This document shows positions 31,193-44,119 of a stretch of 64,000 nt of DNA, in pieces. How positions within the stretch are numbered: the stretch's first letter is position 1; every line of letters starts with the position of its first letter. The position numbers and the translations under genes are program-made. Below the pieces are notes generated by a model, which was not told the origin of the DNA, ran no database searches, and was given only the letters and a program-made list of their open reading frames with translations. This DNA is from Diphasiastrum complanatum (Eukaryota; Streptophyta; Lycopodiopsida; Lycopodiales; Lycopodiaceae), in assembly GCA_029204225.1 (NCBI GenBank), contig CM055097.1, forward strand, positions 66,243,291-66,307,290. The letters run 5' to 3'.

Positions 31193-33110
31193 CTGTTGGG
31201 GGTATTCTCATGTAAATAAATAAATTAGCTGAAAGTAGTAGAAATAAGTTGCGAGGGTTGTGGCTTCCTACGCATATAATTCCATAGCCTAATGAGCACT
31301 TGTAAATAAATTATTTTTGAATAAACTAGACTTTGGGCAATGTAAATAAAATAATAGTAGAAGGCTAAAGTTTAAGTTAAACTTAAGTTCCTAAGTTTTG
31401 TAATTAGTCAAAAGCTAAATGGTGGTAGGTGGGGTGTGTTTTTTTGTGCCGCATAGATTAGTTTGTGTTTCTTTTGAATTGTGTAGATTTCAGTCCCACC
31501 TTCTTGCAAGTAGCCAATAGGAAGCAAGGGGCAAGGTCCACCCCAAAGATAAAAAGGCACCTATTGTACACCATAGCTATCTCTAACTAATTCTAGTTCT
31601 CTTTTTAGTTGCTTTAGCTTTTTTAGTGTGTTTTAGGTGGATTTGGGGGTAGATTAGACTTGTTTTGCATGTTTTCTTGTGATTGGACTGTTCTAAGCTA
31701 GCGGAGGAGGTGTGGAGTGGTAGTGGAGATCTAAAGCAGCCTCTAAGGGTTTGACAACCCATCACAAACATCAAAAACGCCAAAAAATGTTCAAATCTAT
31801 TTTTGGAGAGAAAACGTGGCCAAAAACCGTTTTAGACCTTATTTTTCAAAAACCAGTAGGAACTAACCTTTGCATGAGTTTAGGCTTCAAGCAAGAGGTG
31901 GATCTACATCTACATCTCAAGTTGATGGAGATGAGGCTTTCAATAAAGGCCTGAATAGTGGTATTACTATTTTTGGCAAGTAGATAAGTGGATGAGGTCG
32001 TGTTTGGACCATTCTAATTGGCTAATTTTGTTACGTTGCATTTGGACTAGTATTTCTAGGTTGTTGGTTAAGTACCTAGAAGTTGCCATTTTATGACATA
32101 CTTAGGGAAAGTGGCTAAATGACATATTGGCTATTATAAATAGTTGTACCTACGTGGAAAACAGATCATTGTTTTCTCTTATGATGTGGAGAATTCATCT
32201 TTGTTGATTCTATGTCCATCTCTTATGGTTTTCTCACGATACTAAGGGAATTGAGACTCTTGCAACATTTGTTCTGAATCTCAAAAACTCGCTATTGTCT
32301 TGGTGCCATCTGAACAATATTTGGTCAAACCAATCATTCCAAGTGAGAAATTAGAATGGCCATCAAGGAATTTGTTGGTCACCTTCAAAGAAATTGAACA
32401 CAACAACAAGAATCAATCAAAGCACATGATAGAGAAAATGTTTTAAATTAGAGTCATCTTCAAAGCAAGCCATTTCAAGATAAAGATGTTTGGTCTAAAG
32501 CAAGCTTACATAAAGGTCTTTGGAAAATGCAAAAATGAAGAAGAAGCTAAGGTAAGTACTAAAAAAATTGGTATTTCTTGCTTGCAAACACAAATACTGA
32601 TTACCACAAGAATCGTCGAAAAGTAACAATATAAAAGGTAATATCCTATGTGATTGTAAGGCCAATAAAAATCGATTAGTAAAATATTGAAGGAGCAATT
32701 AATTTATACACTTTGTTGCTTTAACAATCAAACATTGCTACTAGGATAAAATTGGAATTAATTTTGATATTTCAAAGGAGGAACACAACAAAATTGAGCC
32801 TCACAAATGTGGATCGCATTGTTTTGAAAACTCCTCCATGTCTGTAGCGTGACATATATATTGAAATGAGAAATCAAATCAGTATCACAATGTCAGAATA
32901 TTCAAAAAATTGAACAATGAACTTGTGAGTTTTGAGCTATAGCAAACACTACTTGATTGTAAATTTTAATAGAGGGCAAGATTGAGAATATTTCCTCTAT
33001 TGATTGAAAGTATTGGCCTTCATCTCATTGTTAAGTGATTAATTCCTATATTGGATTCTTTCAAATTATAGCAACTTGATAGAGTCATACTTTGACTAAA
33101 ATGATAGTAC
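31193..33110 (+). other. Probable LTR/leader and 5' part of the dead Gypsy, no clear protein
   Basis: TGTTGGGGGTATTC at 31193 looks like an LTR start; its reverse complement appears at about 62599-62612. A GATAAAAAGGCACC word near 31546 could be a core promoter. Fragments near 31870-31975 and 32300-32430 look like worn coding DNA. Neither an LTR end nor a primer site was found. Confidence 0.35.
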
Positions 33111-33111
33111 A

Positions 33112-33522
33112 TTGGTGTCAACCTCTTGCACAATTGATAATCTTATCAACAAGATAAAAAATATCAATTTTGGATCATCCTTGGCATTGGATGAAGATCT
33201 AGTTGATGATCTTATTGACGAGTTCACTAGTGACTACACACCGAGTAATGTGGAGGTTATGCATATTTCCATGTCTCATATATCCACTCACTCCACCAGG
33301 CTTGACATTGATCCTGCTTGCATGGATTTTGATCTTTTCATAGTGTCATCACACACATATTGTATCCAATCCACAACACCTTGTGAAAATCCTATCAAAA
33401 GGTCTATCCATCTCATGAAGTCACCACATACAGACACTCAACATAAATTATACAGATCCTTCTATCTTAGCTACTCCATTAAAAAAAAGAACATGACTTG
33501 GAAACATTTTGACAAGATTTGA
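33112..33522 (+). pseudogene. Acidic open frame upstream of the Gypsy RT, unrecognised
   Basis: 136 codons, acidic N-terminus (DEDLVDDLIDEFTSDY) with no zinc knuckle or protease motif. Its place just upstream of the RT suggests the linker between protease and RT of the Gypsy element. An overlapping frame (33509-33949) is also unrecognised. Confidence 0.3.
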
Positions 33523-33959
33523 AAGTGAACGAAGTTTTTTATGTACTACTGACTTGTCCAAAAATGTTCCTCCTCATCTACATGCATTAGTTAAGTCGTT
33601 TGATAGAAAAGAATATTCATATTGGCCTGATACGGTACCACTACCATTATGTGGGACATCATTTTCATATTGGGGTCATATGTACATAATTAAGCCTAGT
33701 AAGCGGTTTCTTAATGCCAGATTAGGTTTATTTTCCTTGACTAGCATTTATGTCCCTTTGAATAGTGTTTTCGCATTAATGCCATATGTAGAATCTCAAT
33801 ACAATTGGGGTGATTTGCATGCTCTATGTTGCCACCAATGGAGAATGCAAATATATGGCTTGAATGGGCCAATGCTTGTTCTTTGGAAGAGAGGCGCATG
33901 CAAGGAAAAAGTGTTTCAAAAAGCACATCGTATTTACATCGATGGGTGACCTTTAACTA

Positions 33960-34434
33960 CACAAATGCTGGAAGAAATGGTCGGAGCTGAAGCTTTCAGT
34001 TTCTTAGATGGATTCAATGGAAACTTCCTAATCCAAATAGCTCCAGAAGATAAGCACAAAATGGCCTTGGCAATGGAATATGGCATTTATGCCTACAATG
34101 TAATTGTGCAACAACCCTTCCACATTCCAACGCGTCATGCAAATGGCATTTCGAGATTTGCTACACCGGATTGTAGAGATTTCTCTTGATGATATGGGTG
34201 TGCACTCTTTGGCAGATAAGCAACTCGAAGCACTCAAAAAGATCTTCATTCACTGTAGATGGTTTGGAATTTCACTTCATCCTGAAAAGTGCCAAATCTG
34301 GGTCACTCATGGAGTTGTACTCGGACATATCATCTCCAAGGAAGGTATTTCTACTGATCCTTCCAAATTCAAGGTTATAGTCGAGATGCCATTACCAGCT
34401 ACTGTAAAGGAAGTATACGTCTTTTTGGGCCATA
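33960..34434 (+). pseudogene. Ty3/Gypsy reverse transcriptase, 5' half, split by Copia-2
   Basis: Reading gives MLEEMVGAEAFSFLDGF, IAPEDKHKMA, then after a frameshift NPSTFQRVMQMAFRDLL, and EISLDDMGVHS, where the catalytic block is LDD with Ser in place of the usual Phe/Tyr. Then come LHPEKC, LGHIISKEGI and TVKEVYVFLGHTN, where Copia-2 inserts. The frameshift near 34100 destroys the NVMPFGLCN block. Confidence 0.88.
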
Positions 34435-34439
34435 CTAAC

Positions 34440-35094
34440 TGTGAAAATTGTCAACATTTCCTAGCTAGTTTGAGGCCTAAATTGGCTAAAATTGTAAATA
34501 GTTTTGGTTCTGGAGTTTCGCACGTGTGAACCAGGCCACAATGTTTTTATTTACTGTATTTTTTCAGTATGATGAAGTGTCAAACTTCATACCCTTCAAA
34601 ATGAGACCATTTTGATGTATTTTGGTCATATAAGCCATTTTTAGCTATTTTTCCTATATAGGGAATATCTAGGGTCAAGTACCTTCTAGAGAGAGGAGAG
34701 AGAGTCATCTTCCTCATCCATAAATAGTAGGGAAGTCGTGGAGAACAGGTTGGAGAAACCTTTTGTATGCTTCATTGAGATCAATAGATCATTGTCATTG
34801 TTTCTTCCTCCATTGAGAGCATTGTTGTGTGTATTGTCTTCAAGCTATTGTGTATGATCTTAGGTGCTTTCCAAAAGTGGTAGGCTGATGTATTATGGAC
34901 TGTATAATGCTATTTTGGGCCGCACTTGATGTTTATGGAAGTTTCCATTTGTGGTAAATGCTTTTTGATCAAGTTCTTTGCATTCTAGGTAGCATAGAAT
35001 GTGTTGCCAATTCCTAGCTTATGTAGTTTGGAGTGCAAGCATTCAAGCCAATGATCTTGGAGTTTAGATCCACTTAGGATCTGTATTTTTCACA
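34440..35094 (+). repeat. Copia-2 5' LTR
   Basis: It starts TGTGAAAATTGTC and ends TTTTTCACA. It contains GCACGTGTG (CACGTG at 34521-34526) in its first 90 bp and a possible TATA element CCATAAATAG at about 34719-34728. Confidence 0.97.
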
Positions 35095-35106
35095 TGGTAT
35101 CAGAGC
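35095..35106 (+). promoter_or_regulatory. Copia-2 primer-binding site
   Basis: TGGTATCAGAGC abuts the LTR end; complementary to initiator Met-tRNA. Confidence 0.93.
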
Positions 35107-36266
35107 TGGTTGGCTTCTATTTATAGTAAGTATTCCATTTTTGGTGATATTTGGATGTTTGATCAAGTTCTAGCATGATTTTGCATTGCTTTGTTGATCA
35201 AATCTTACTAACCTTTGTTTTGTGAGTTGAACTTGTGGATCAAAAGCATATTTCAGGTCTATTGAAGATCAGAGGCTGAAAAGAAACTATTTTGGATCAG
35301 ATCATAACACCTAATCATTTGTGATTGTGAGGCTTGTGCATATTCAATACTAACAATGTTCTTTTCAATCCTATTGTTGACAATCTCCATTCTTGGATGA
35401 ACACTCTCCTTAAGTGGATGAAACTTCTCCTTAAGTGGATGACAAATGCTCTTTTGAGTGAGTTGTAATTCTCCTAAAGGCTGAGCAAAGCTCCCATTTG
35501 GATGAAAGATCCCCTTTTTTGGGTGAACATATTGTAAGCTCCATTGTGAAGAGCATATTGTAAAGATTGTCATCAATTTTGGCATAAATTTTGGTGTACT
35601 TTGTTGAGCATGTAAGTAACTCTCCTTATGTAATTTGATTGGAGCATTTGCTGGAAGGTGTTAACCATTATGCAAGTGTGTTTTTAGGTTCTTAACAGGT
35701 TGAGGAACATTCTCATGTGAAGTGATCTTAGATCTACATCTAAACACCAAGATTTGACAAGATAGTGAAGCTAGTCTTGTGATTCACTAAGTGTGCTCAT
35801 TCATTCACCTCTAAATCTTGTATTTATCACTTGCTGGAGTTTATAAACTTTTAGAAGTGTGGTTTACATGTGGTTTTACAGGTTGAATCAATATCTTAGT
35901 GTGTTGATCATATGTTGATCAAGTTTGTTCATTACTAGGTAATCTTGGCATCCTAGTTTTGGGTATTTTCTAAGAATGCAAGTAACTCTTCACACCATAA
36001 CTTGATTTGGTCACTTGCTGGAAAGTTTGAGAGCTTAAGCAAGAGTGTGTTCAGGTTGGTTTGATTTTGTAATCCATTCTTAGTGTGTGCAAAGTGTTGC
36101 ATGTGTTTCAATCTTCCTTTCTATGCTTGGAAACCATCTAGGTTCAAGATAGAAGTGTTTTAGGGTCCTAAATCTTCATAGATCTCTTTATCTATCATTT
36201 GTTGAGAGAAAAGTGAGTGCTAAGTGCTTTAGGACAGAACCTAAAAGTTGAAGAAACATTAGAATC
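35107..36266 (+). other. Copia-2 untranslated leader
   Basis: 1.16 kb between primer site and gag start. It includes a short run of the word 'CTTAAGTGGATGA' repeated near 35410-35440 and repeated 'CACTTGCTGGA' words near 35829 and 36010. No protein is seen. Confidence 0.85.
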
Positions 36267-39200
36267 ATGGCTTCCAATGGTGGGATCATGCTAGAGTCTA
36301 GTGAAAGGTTGAGTTCATCAAACTACTCTACTTGGAAAGTGAGGATGGAGTCCTTACTTGAGTTGAATGAACTCATGGACATAGTTGCAGAAATTGAAGA
36401 GAGACCTCTCACACTTCAAGAGCAACAAAGGTTTGATAAGAAGGCCAAAAGGGCTCTTCATATCATTAAAATGAATGTTACAAATGAACTTCTCAAGGAA
36501 GTTGGAAAGTGTCAAAGTGCAAGTGAGGCATGGAATGCCTTAAAGAAGCTCTTTGAATCAAAGTCCACATCTAGGGTATTGACCCTAAGGAGACAAATAT
36601 TTTCTAGTAGGCAAAGAGAGGGTGAAAGTGCTCATGCATTTATCTTGAGAGTTAAGTCCCTAAGTGATGATTTAGCATGCATTGATGAGAACATAAAAGA
36701 TGGTGAAATAGTCCAAGTTATGTTGAATGGTTTGCTAAATGAACATGCTAACCTTGTGCAAAGTTTTGCCATTCAAAGAGTCTTGCCAAGTGTGGTTGAC
36801 TTGCAAGAAATCTTATTGGCTGAAGAACATAGGTTGCAATCAAAGCTTGATGGTGCATCCTTGCAAGGTGGAGGTGAAGAGGCTTTCTTCACAAAAGGCA
36901 AATTCAAGGGCAAAGGTAAAGGCAAAGGGAAATGGTCCAAAGGTGGTAACTTTGATCATGATGATCACTCTTCCTCTTCCTCTTCTACTAAGAACAATAA
37001 GTCAAAGTTCAAGTGCTTTTATTGTGGGATAAAAGGTCATTTTGCAAATGAATGTTATAAGAAGAAAAGAGAGCAAGGAGAGAGGCAAGGAAATCTTACA
37101 ATAGATGAGGAAGAACATAACACATGTGAATCACTTGTTATGACTTCAAGTTTGTTAGCCAACATAGATGATAATGATCCTTGGTGGATTGATAGTGGAG
37201 CCTCATCTCACATGACAAGACATAAGGAATACTTTACATCCTTATTGTCTTATGAGGGAGAAGGTAACATCATCTACACTGCAAATGATGGTCAATGTGA
37301 CATCAAAGGCATAGGCACTATTCCTATTTCCCTTTCAACAAATAGGAAAGCAAATCTTGAAAATGTTTTGTACATTCCTTCAATCACTAAGAATTTGCTT
37401 AGTGTAAGTCAAATGATTGACAAAGGACTTGATGTGGAGTTCATTGGAGATGCATGTTTGATAAGTAAATGTGGATCCTTGATTGCTCAAGGTAGGAGGC
37501 ATGGTAAACTTTTCAAGCTTGATGCATGTGTGATCTCTAATCATGAAGGATGTATGGCTAGGGAGCAATTGACAAACCAAGAAGTTTGGCACAAGAGGTT
37601 GGGCCATCCCAACTTCAAATCTTTGGAGGTAATGGCAAAGAAAGAGCTTGTTCTTGGTCTCCCTAAAAGTCTTGTTGCAAACAATAGTGTTTGTGAACAT
37701 TGTGCCTTGTCCAAATCTCATAGACTTGCTTATTCTAGATCTACTTCTAGATCTAAAGAAGCTTTTCAACTTGTGCATTCTGATATTCATTCTTCTAGTA
37801 CAACTAGCAATGGTGGGGCAAAGATGTATGCAACTTTCATTGATGACTTTAGTAGGTATACTTGGATCTATCTTCTTAAAAGTAAGGATGAAGTGTTTGC
37901 TGCATTTGTCAAGTTCAAGAATGAAATGGAAAACCAATTCAATACAAAGATCAAATGCTTAAGATCTGATAATGGAGGGGAATACACCTCAAATAGGTTC
38001 AAAGACTTTTGTATAGCACATGGGATTAAGAGGGAGATGTCTAGTCCTAGGACTCCACAACAGAATGGAGTGGCCGAGAGGAAGAATAGAACCCTTTGTG
38101 AATGTGCCAAGGCAATGAGACTACATGCTAATCTTGCTAAGTCTTTTTGGGGGGAAGCTTTAGCATGTGCTAACTATCTATGTAATAGATGGACAAGTGC
38201 TTCCTTGGATGGTAAAACTCCTCATGAGGTTCTTTATGGTAGAAGGCCGAGTGTCAAGCATTGTAGGATCTTTGGATGTACATGTTTTGTCAATATCACA
38301 CTTGATGATAGAACTAAAGAAGATCCTTCATCAAAGAAGGGTGTGTTTGTTGGCTATAGTGAAGTAAGCAAGGCTTACAAAGTGTACATTCATTCTACAA
38401 AGAAAGTTGTCATAAGTAGGGATGTCATCTTTCATGAAGAGAATGTTTCCAATGTTGTTGATGTTGATGTTGATGTGCCTACTAATCATCATGATGTGCA
38501 AGATGTCTTGGATGAAGATGGAGATGCCACTCCAAAGCAAACTTCAAGGAAGACTCAAAGGCAAAGGGCTAAGCCATCAAGGCTAACCTATGATGAAAAA
38601 GGAAAGCAAGTGGTGGACAACTCTAACTTTGCTTTTCTTACCTCTTTTGATGAACCAACTTGTGTAGGTGAAGCAATTCAAAAGAAGGAATGGATCCAAG
38701 CCATGGATCATGAGCATCAAGCACTCATCAAAAGCAACACATGGAGGTTGGTAAAGCTTCCAAAGGACAAGAAGGCAATTGGTTGTAAGTGGATCTTCAA
38801 GATCAAGACAAATCAAGATGGATCAATCAACAAGTACAAGGCAAGGTTGGTGGCAAAGGGGTATGCTCAAGAATATGGTATTGACTATGATGAGACCTTT
38901 GCACCCGTGGCAAAGATGGTAACTATTCGAATCCTAATCTCTCTTGCAACTCTTTATGATTGGGATATGTGGCAAATGGATGTTACTAATGCCTTCTTGA
39001 ATGGTGATCTTGAAGAAGATATTTACATGGAGCAACCCGAGGGCTATGTTTCACATGATGAGCCTAATCATGTGTGCTATCTCCAAAAGAGTTTGTATGG
39101 GCTAAAGCAAGCACCAAGGAGTTGGTATGCTAAGCTCAATTCCTTCTTACTTTCTCAAAACTTTGTTATGAGTGAGTATGATCATTCTCTCTACTTTAGA

Positions 39201-40220
39201 TTGAATGAAAATGATATCACTTTACTTTTGATCTATGTTGATGACATTATCTTAAGTGGTGGTAACAATCTAGATATAGATGAAATCAAGATGGCACTCA
39301 AAAGAGAGTTTGAAATTCAAGATCTTGGTAAACTTCATTATATCTTAGGAATAGAGATTATTAGAACTTCTAAATCTACATTCATATGTCAAGAATAGTA
39401 TGTTAACTCTATTCTAAAAAGGTTTCATATGGAAGATTGTAAAGTTGTTTCTACTCCTATGGAATCAAATGTAAAGCTAACTACAAGAAGTAATGAAAGA
39501 TCCTTCAAGGACATTACTCTCTATAGAAAGCTAATAGGATCTCTTATATGGTTAACCATCACAAGACCTGATCTAAGCTTTGTGGTTGGTAAACTAAGTC
39601 AATTTATGCAAGATCCTAGTGAGGCTCATTGGAAGCTAGGAAAGAGAGTACTTAGATACATCTCGGGATCTAGAGATTTTGGCATCTTGTATGGAGGTAC
39701 TACACCTAACCTTTGTGGATTTTCAGATTCAGATTTTGCAGGTGATCAAATGGATAGGAAGTCAACAAGTGCCTTTGCAATCTATCTTGGAGATGGAGTG
39801 GTCTCATGGCTATCAAAGAAGCAACCAACTATCTCTCTATCTTCCACCGAAGCCGAGTACAAGGCATTAACAACATGCACCAAGGAGATTCTTTGGATCA
39901 AGAGGATGTTATTGGATCTTCACTTGCTGGAACCAGAGAAGACTCCAATCATACTTTGTGATAACCTTTCAGCCCAAAGCTTGGCAAGCAATCCTGTTTT
40001 TCATGCAAGGAGCAAGCACATTGAGATTGCTCACCATTTTGTGAGAGATCAAGTCATTGCCAAAGAGGTGGAGCTTCAACATGTCTCTTCAAAGGAGTGT
40101 GTGGCTGATATCTTCACCAAACCATTGGGAAAGGACCTATATTTAATGCATAGATCTAATCTTGGAATGTGCTCAAAGACTATGTTGAAACTAGCATCCA
40201 ATGTTGAAGAGGGAGTGTGA
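36267..40220 (+). pseudogene. Copia-2 Gag-Pol polyprotein, one in-frame stop
   Basis: Encodes in order gag (N-terminal block NYSTWKVRMESLL), CCHC knuckle CFYCGIKGHFANEC from residue 250, and protease DSGASSH at 309. Integrase follows, with its zinc finger from His442 and catalytic Asp506 (HSD), Asp568 (RSDNGGE) and Glu604 (GVAER). RT has YVDD at 990-993, and RNase H has SDSDFAGDQ and STEAEYKAL. All catalytic residues are present. The frame is stopped once, by TAG at 39396-39398 (codon 1044), between RT and RNase H; the same codon in the relic at 18891 is AAG. The frame continues without further damage to 40220. Without read-through the product lacks RNase H. Order PR-IN-RT-RH defines Ty1/copia. 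Length without the stop, about 1317 residues, is typical. Confidence 0.95.
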
Positions 40221-40870
40221 AAATTGTCAACATTTCCTAGCTAGTTTGAGGCCTAAATTGGCTAAAATTGTAAATAGTTTTGGTTCTGGAGTTTCGCACG
40301 TGTGAACCAGGCCACAATGTTTTTATTTACTGTATTTTTTCAGTATGATGAAGTGTCAAACTTCATACCCTTCAAAATGAGACCATTTTGATGTATTTTG
40401 GTCATATAAGCCATTTTTAGCTATTTTTCCTATATAGGGAATATCTAGGGTCAAGTACCTTCTAGAGAGAGGAGAGAGAGTCATCTTCCTCATCCATAAA
40501 TAGTAGGGAAGTCGTGGAGAACAGGTTGGAGAAACCTTTTGTATGCTTCATTGAGATCAATAGATCATTGTCATTGTTTCTTCCTCCATTGAGAGCATTG
40601 TTGTGTGTATTGTCTTCAAGCTATTGTGTATGATCTTAGGTGCTTTCCAAAAGTGGTAGGCTGATGTATTATGGACTGTATAATGCTATTTTGGACCGCA
40701 CTTGATGTTTATGGAAGTTTCCATTTGTGGTAAATGCTTTTTGATCAAGTTCTTTGCATTCTAGGTAGCATAGAATGTGTTGCCAATTCCTAGCTTATGT
40801 AGTTTGGAGTGCAAGCATTCAAGCCAATGATCTTGGAGTTTATATCCACTTAGGATCTGTATTTTTCACA
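40216..40870 (+). repeat. Copia-2 3' LTR
   Basis: 655 bp. It overlaps the end of the polyprotein stop region by a few bases and differs from the 5' LTR by G/A near 40693 and G/T near 40843. CACGTG lies at 40297-40302. Confidence 0.97.
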
Positions 40871-40875
40871 CTAAC

Positions 40876-41830
40876 TACTACAACATCTTCATAATCGATA
40901 TGCCGGCAAGGCAAGGCTCATTTATTTGGTTGTGGTTGACCCTAGGTAGACCAAAGAGCACATTAAAGCTTTTGAGGACCTCAAAACAGCTCTTTCCATA
41001 GTGCCCATACTCTGCTCCCCTGATTATACAAAAGAATTCCATGTGCACACTGACACAAGTAAGTATGCTATTGGAGGTATCCTAGCACAACCGGGAGAGT
41101 ATGGTAAAGAGTTTCCAATACGTTTCTTGAACAGACAACTTGTGCCTGCTAGACTAAACTATCATTGACTATGGTCTATGTTGTTCATCAATTTCGACAT
41201 TATTTGCTAGGCCAAACCTTTGATTTTTATACATACCATCAAGCTCTATTATATATAGTAAATAAATCTTGTAAAACCAGTAGAATTGCTCGATGGCTGT
41301 GAATTCTTGAGAAATTTACCTTCCGTGTCATTGTAAGAAAATGAACACAACACTTTATGGCTGACCGGTCACTTTCTTGCTGAAGCAACTGCCAAGATCA
41401 TACTCCGTGCAGGGTTACGGTGGCCATCTTTGTTTAAAGATACATATGCTATTTAAAAAACCTTGTGATGCTTTCCAAAGTGCGAAAAAGACAGCTAAAG
41501 CTGATTTCACAACACTTACTCCCATTATAGAAGACGAAGCTTTCCATAAATGGAGTAAAGACTTTGTCGGGCCCATCAGCTCAGTTGCTCGAAACACTCA
41601 ATCCTGTTATATTCTTGTTGCAATTGATTACGCTATGAAATGGATTGAGGCTAGAGAAACCAAGGATGCCACTACAAAAATGTCGCGCGTTTTCTTTATG
41701 AAAACATCATTACTTGTTTTGGTTGCCCTATCGAGCTTGTTAGTGATAGAGGATCGCACTTTTTAAATGAAGTGGTTGATAACCTTTTACGTCTTTGACA
41801 TTACGCAATCACAGATCCAGCGCCATGACT
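40876..41830 (+). pseudogene. Ty3/Gypsy RNase H and integrase, second half of the split element
   Basis: It resumes after the Copia-2 TSD. IKAFEDLKTAL, then KEFHVHTDTSKYAIGGILAQ (RNase H with its first Asp), then a frame ruined by stops. Later come KWSKDFVGPIS (integrase catalytic Asp), ILVAIDYAMKWIEA and, after a frameshift, IELVSDRGSHFLNEV with the second Asp. It fades near 41830, before the third catalytic residue. It is close kin of the Gypsy at 62705-64000. Confidence 0.85.
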
Positions 41831-41932
41831 TGAAGGTAGTCTTGCCATCTTTGGACAAGCAGCTTAGGCAGTTGCAGATGAGAACTAAGCCCAACGTAGC
41901 TGCTTAGGAAGAGCAAACCCCCGAAAGCATCT

Positions 41933-42560
41933 ATGCCAGCCACAAGGTCGTCAAAGAATATCGCACCTCATAAGAAAGATAGCAAAAGCACTCAGGGGAC
42001 AACAACCGGAGCAGAGGTTAAAGAGGAGCAGACACCGCCTGCAAAGGAGAAGGAGCAAGAGTTTGCAAAGGGTAAAAAATCCATCAAGCACAGAAGGAGC
42101 TTACACTCCAAGGCCCCTATCCATTTTGGCTCAGACATGAAAAGCGACAAATCTCAATCACCGACAATGCTTCCACAAGCAAAGAAGACCAAAATGATGG
42201 TCGTAGATCGAGGGCACAAGACTCAAGCATCTTCAAGTAGCTCAAAGGATGATCAGAGCTCATCCAGGTCACATTCGCAAGCCACTGGCTTCTACATCCA
42301 AAGCACTATAGCCGATGATGGTAAAATCGAGTTTCCACCACCTAGAGAGGACATCAGAATGTAGAGGTACGTGGAATTGATCCGAAGGTATGAAGCCCAC
42401 AAGGCCAATACCGAGACTTATCAAGACCACTATGAGAAGAAGTTGCTTGAATCTCAAAGTCAAATTTAGAAGATGCAGCAGGACTTACAAAAAGTCCTAG
42501 AACATGTGAACCAGCTCTGGAGCACTACATGCAAGGCACAAACATGACTAGCTCATCCAG
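41933..42560 (+). pseudogene. Basic Ser/Lys-rich frame followed by coiled-coil-like frame, unrecognised
   Basis: A 143-codon frame from MPATRSSKN is Lys/Ser rich (SSSSSKDDQSSSRSHSQ) and ends PPPREDIRM. After its stop the same frame continues VELIRRYEAHKANTETYQDHYEKK and KMQQDLQKVLEHVNQLW to about 42545. This resembles the N-terminal part of a retroelement Gag-like protein or an accessory frame. No domain is recognised. Confidence 0.35.
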
Positions 42561-44114
42561 AAAAGAAAGAAGACCAAGATGGACACGACATGGGAGGATC
42601 ATCCGAGACCGCTACTGACTACCCCCACCACAATACACGTGACACTGACCTCCCATTCCTTCTCCATCCTGCTCATCCTTAATTGGTTCCAGTTACCCAT
42701 TTTTGATAACCAACATTGTCTTGTAATCCATTTGCTCAATGGACTAACAAATCATATTTTATGTATAGTCTTGAGATAGAATAAGTTTCATTGATGTTTC
42801 AAATAGGGATGGCATGGCAATAGGCTTGGACTTTAACTAAAGGATTGGATAGCAGCTAACAGTGAAACCAATTTGCAAGAGTCGGAGAACCAGATCGACA
42901 ACCGAAGAGCTCAACGAATAGACTTGATGTTGTAGAGGGACCTACAACAAGGTTGCGGAGGGCAATGTTGGTAGATTCCCTACCAATATCACAATCGGCC
43001 GAAGGAATATTTCTGGTGTCGGTTGATCTGAGATCTAGAGTAACTAGACTTGTAAGTTATTAACCCAACCATGACATCTTGTTGTGTAAGGCCATGAGTT
43101 GAGAACAAACTAGTTAGTTACTTGAGAGCTAGTTGATTGTGACATGAGAGTGGAGAGCTAAAAAATGATATTTAGTTGAAGAAAGTGACAACGGGTAAAA
43201 GAAAGAGAAGATAGAAAAGAGAAAAGGAAAGTGAGTTGATGATAGAGGAGTTGGTGAGTGGAGGAGAGTGAGTTGATGATAGAGGAGTTGGTGAGTGGAG
43301 GAGAGTGAGTTGATGATAGAGGAGTTGAGGAGGAGCAATGTGTAGAGAATGAGCAGTCTAGAGATCAGTGGACCAGAATCGGGCTCGCTTCCGTTTTGAA
43401 ATCTTGTGGTGGAGAGCCCAACCTGTCTCACGTCAGAATATTTAGTTGTGCAGCATATGCACATATCCATCTTCCCAACAAGATGGAATATCCGCGACAA
43501 CACCAACACCGCCATTCGCAATAAGGAGTTGGTTTTACGTAAGCACTACAGTATCCATGCTTTTCCAATTGCCTCACTATGGCCATCAAATCATTAATAA
43601 TGTGGCAACTTGTACCAGTGAAGGGCTCTCAAGTCACATCAAAGGCAAAATCTATGTGCAAACCAACGCAGACAACAAGTGCTCCTACCAATGCCAACAA
43701 CGATGCTTCATTGGCAAAATGTACATTGAGCAATGGTAATCGTGTCTCAAGACCATACTACCGCTGTTGTACATCATCCATTCGATCGTTTGCGGAGGCC
43801 GCAATAAGCACAAGTCATCACTGAGTGAAATCTCGTAGGCCTACGTAAACTAAAGGACTTTCAAGTCAATCAGAGATTGAAGTTATGAGCGCACAACCTC
43901 AATGACAAAGCTATTTTCAAAGGCGAGCAATGATGATTCCGAGGAGAATTGTACAAAGAGCATTGATTATAGTGGACAGATATGGGAAATCACACAAGAC
44001 TCATCTCATTCTTTTTTTCTATCCATTCATTCCCTCATGTTCCAGCATCTAATACATCTTGAAGCTTCATCTAACTTTCTCCATCCTTGTCTCAAGTTCT
44101 CATTTCCCCATGAT
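42561..44114. other. Old repeat debris between elements
   Basis: No intact gene. A coding-like scrap (NSETNLQESENQIDNRRAQR, about 42860-42920), a 37-bp minisatellite (43231-43327) and a block at 43741-43830 that resembles 58038-58115 are present. Confidence 0.5.
43231..43327. repeat. 37-bp minisatellite
   Basis: The unit GTGAGTTGATGATAGAGGAG... is repeated at 43231, 43268 and 43305 (the third copy is partial) with no difference seen. Confidence 0.92.
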
Positions 44115-44119
44115 GGATC

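Larger units (their letters stand above)
34440..40870 (+). mobile_element. Copia-2, young full-length Ty1/copia element
   Basis: LTRs of 655 bp each (34440-35094 and 40216-40870) differ by eye at two positions only. The TSD CTAAC is at 34435-34439 and 40871-40875. It carries a primer-binding site, leader, one polyprotein frame with a single stop, and a polypurine tract (GAAGAGGGAG, 40206-40215). It is inserted in the RT of a dead Gypsy element. The near-identical LTRs mean recent insertion. Confidence 0.97.

Noticed and set aside
37380-37937. 185-codon minus-strand frame inside Copia-2
   Set aside because: It is a shadow of the plus-strand integrase coding sequence and has no similarity of its own.
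43231-43327. Possible CRISPR-like array
   Set aside because: Units are contiguous with no unique spacers, and the genome is a plant's.
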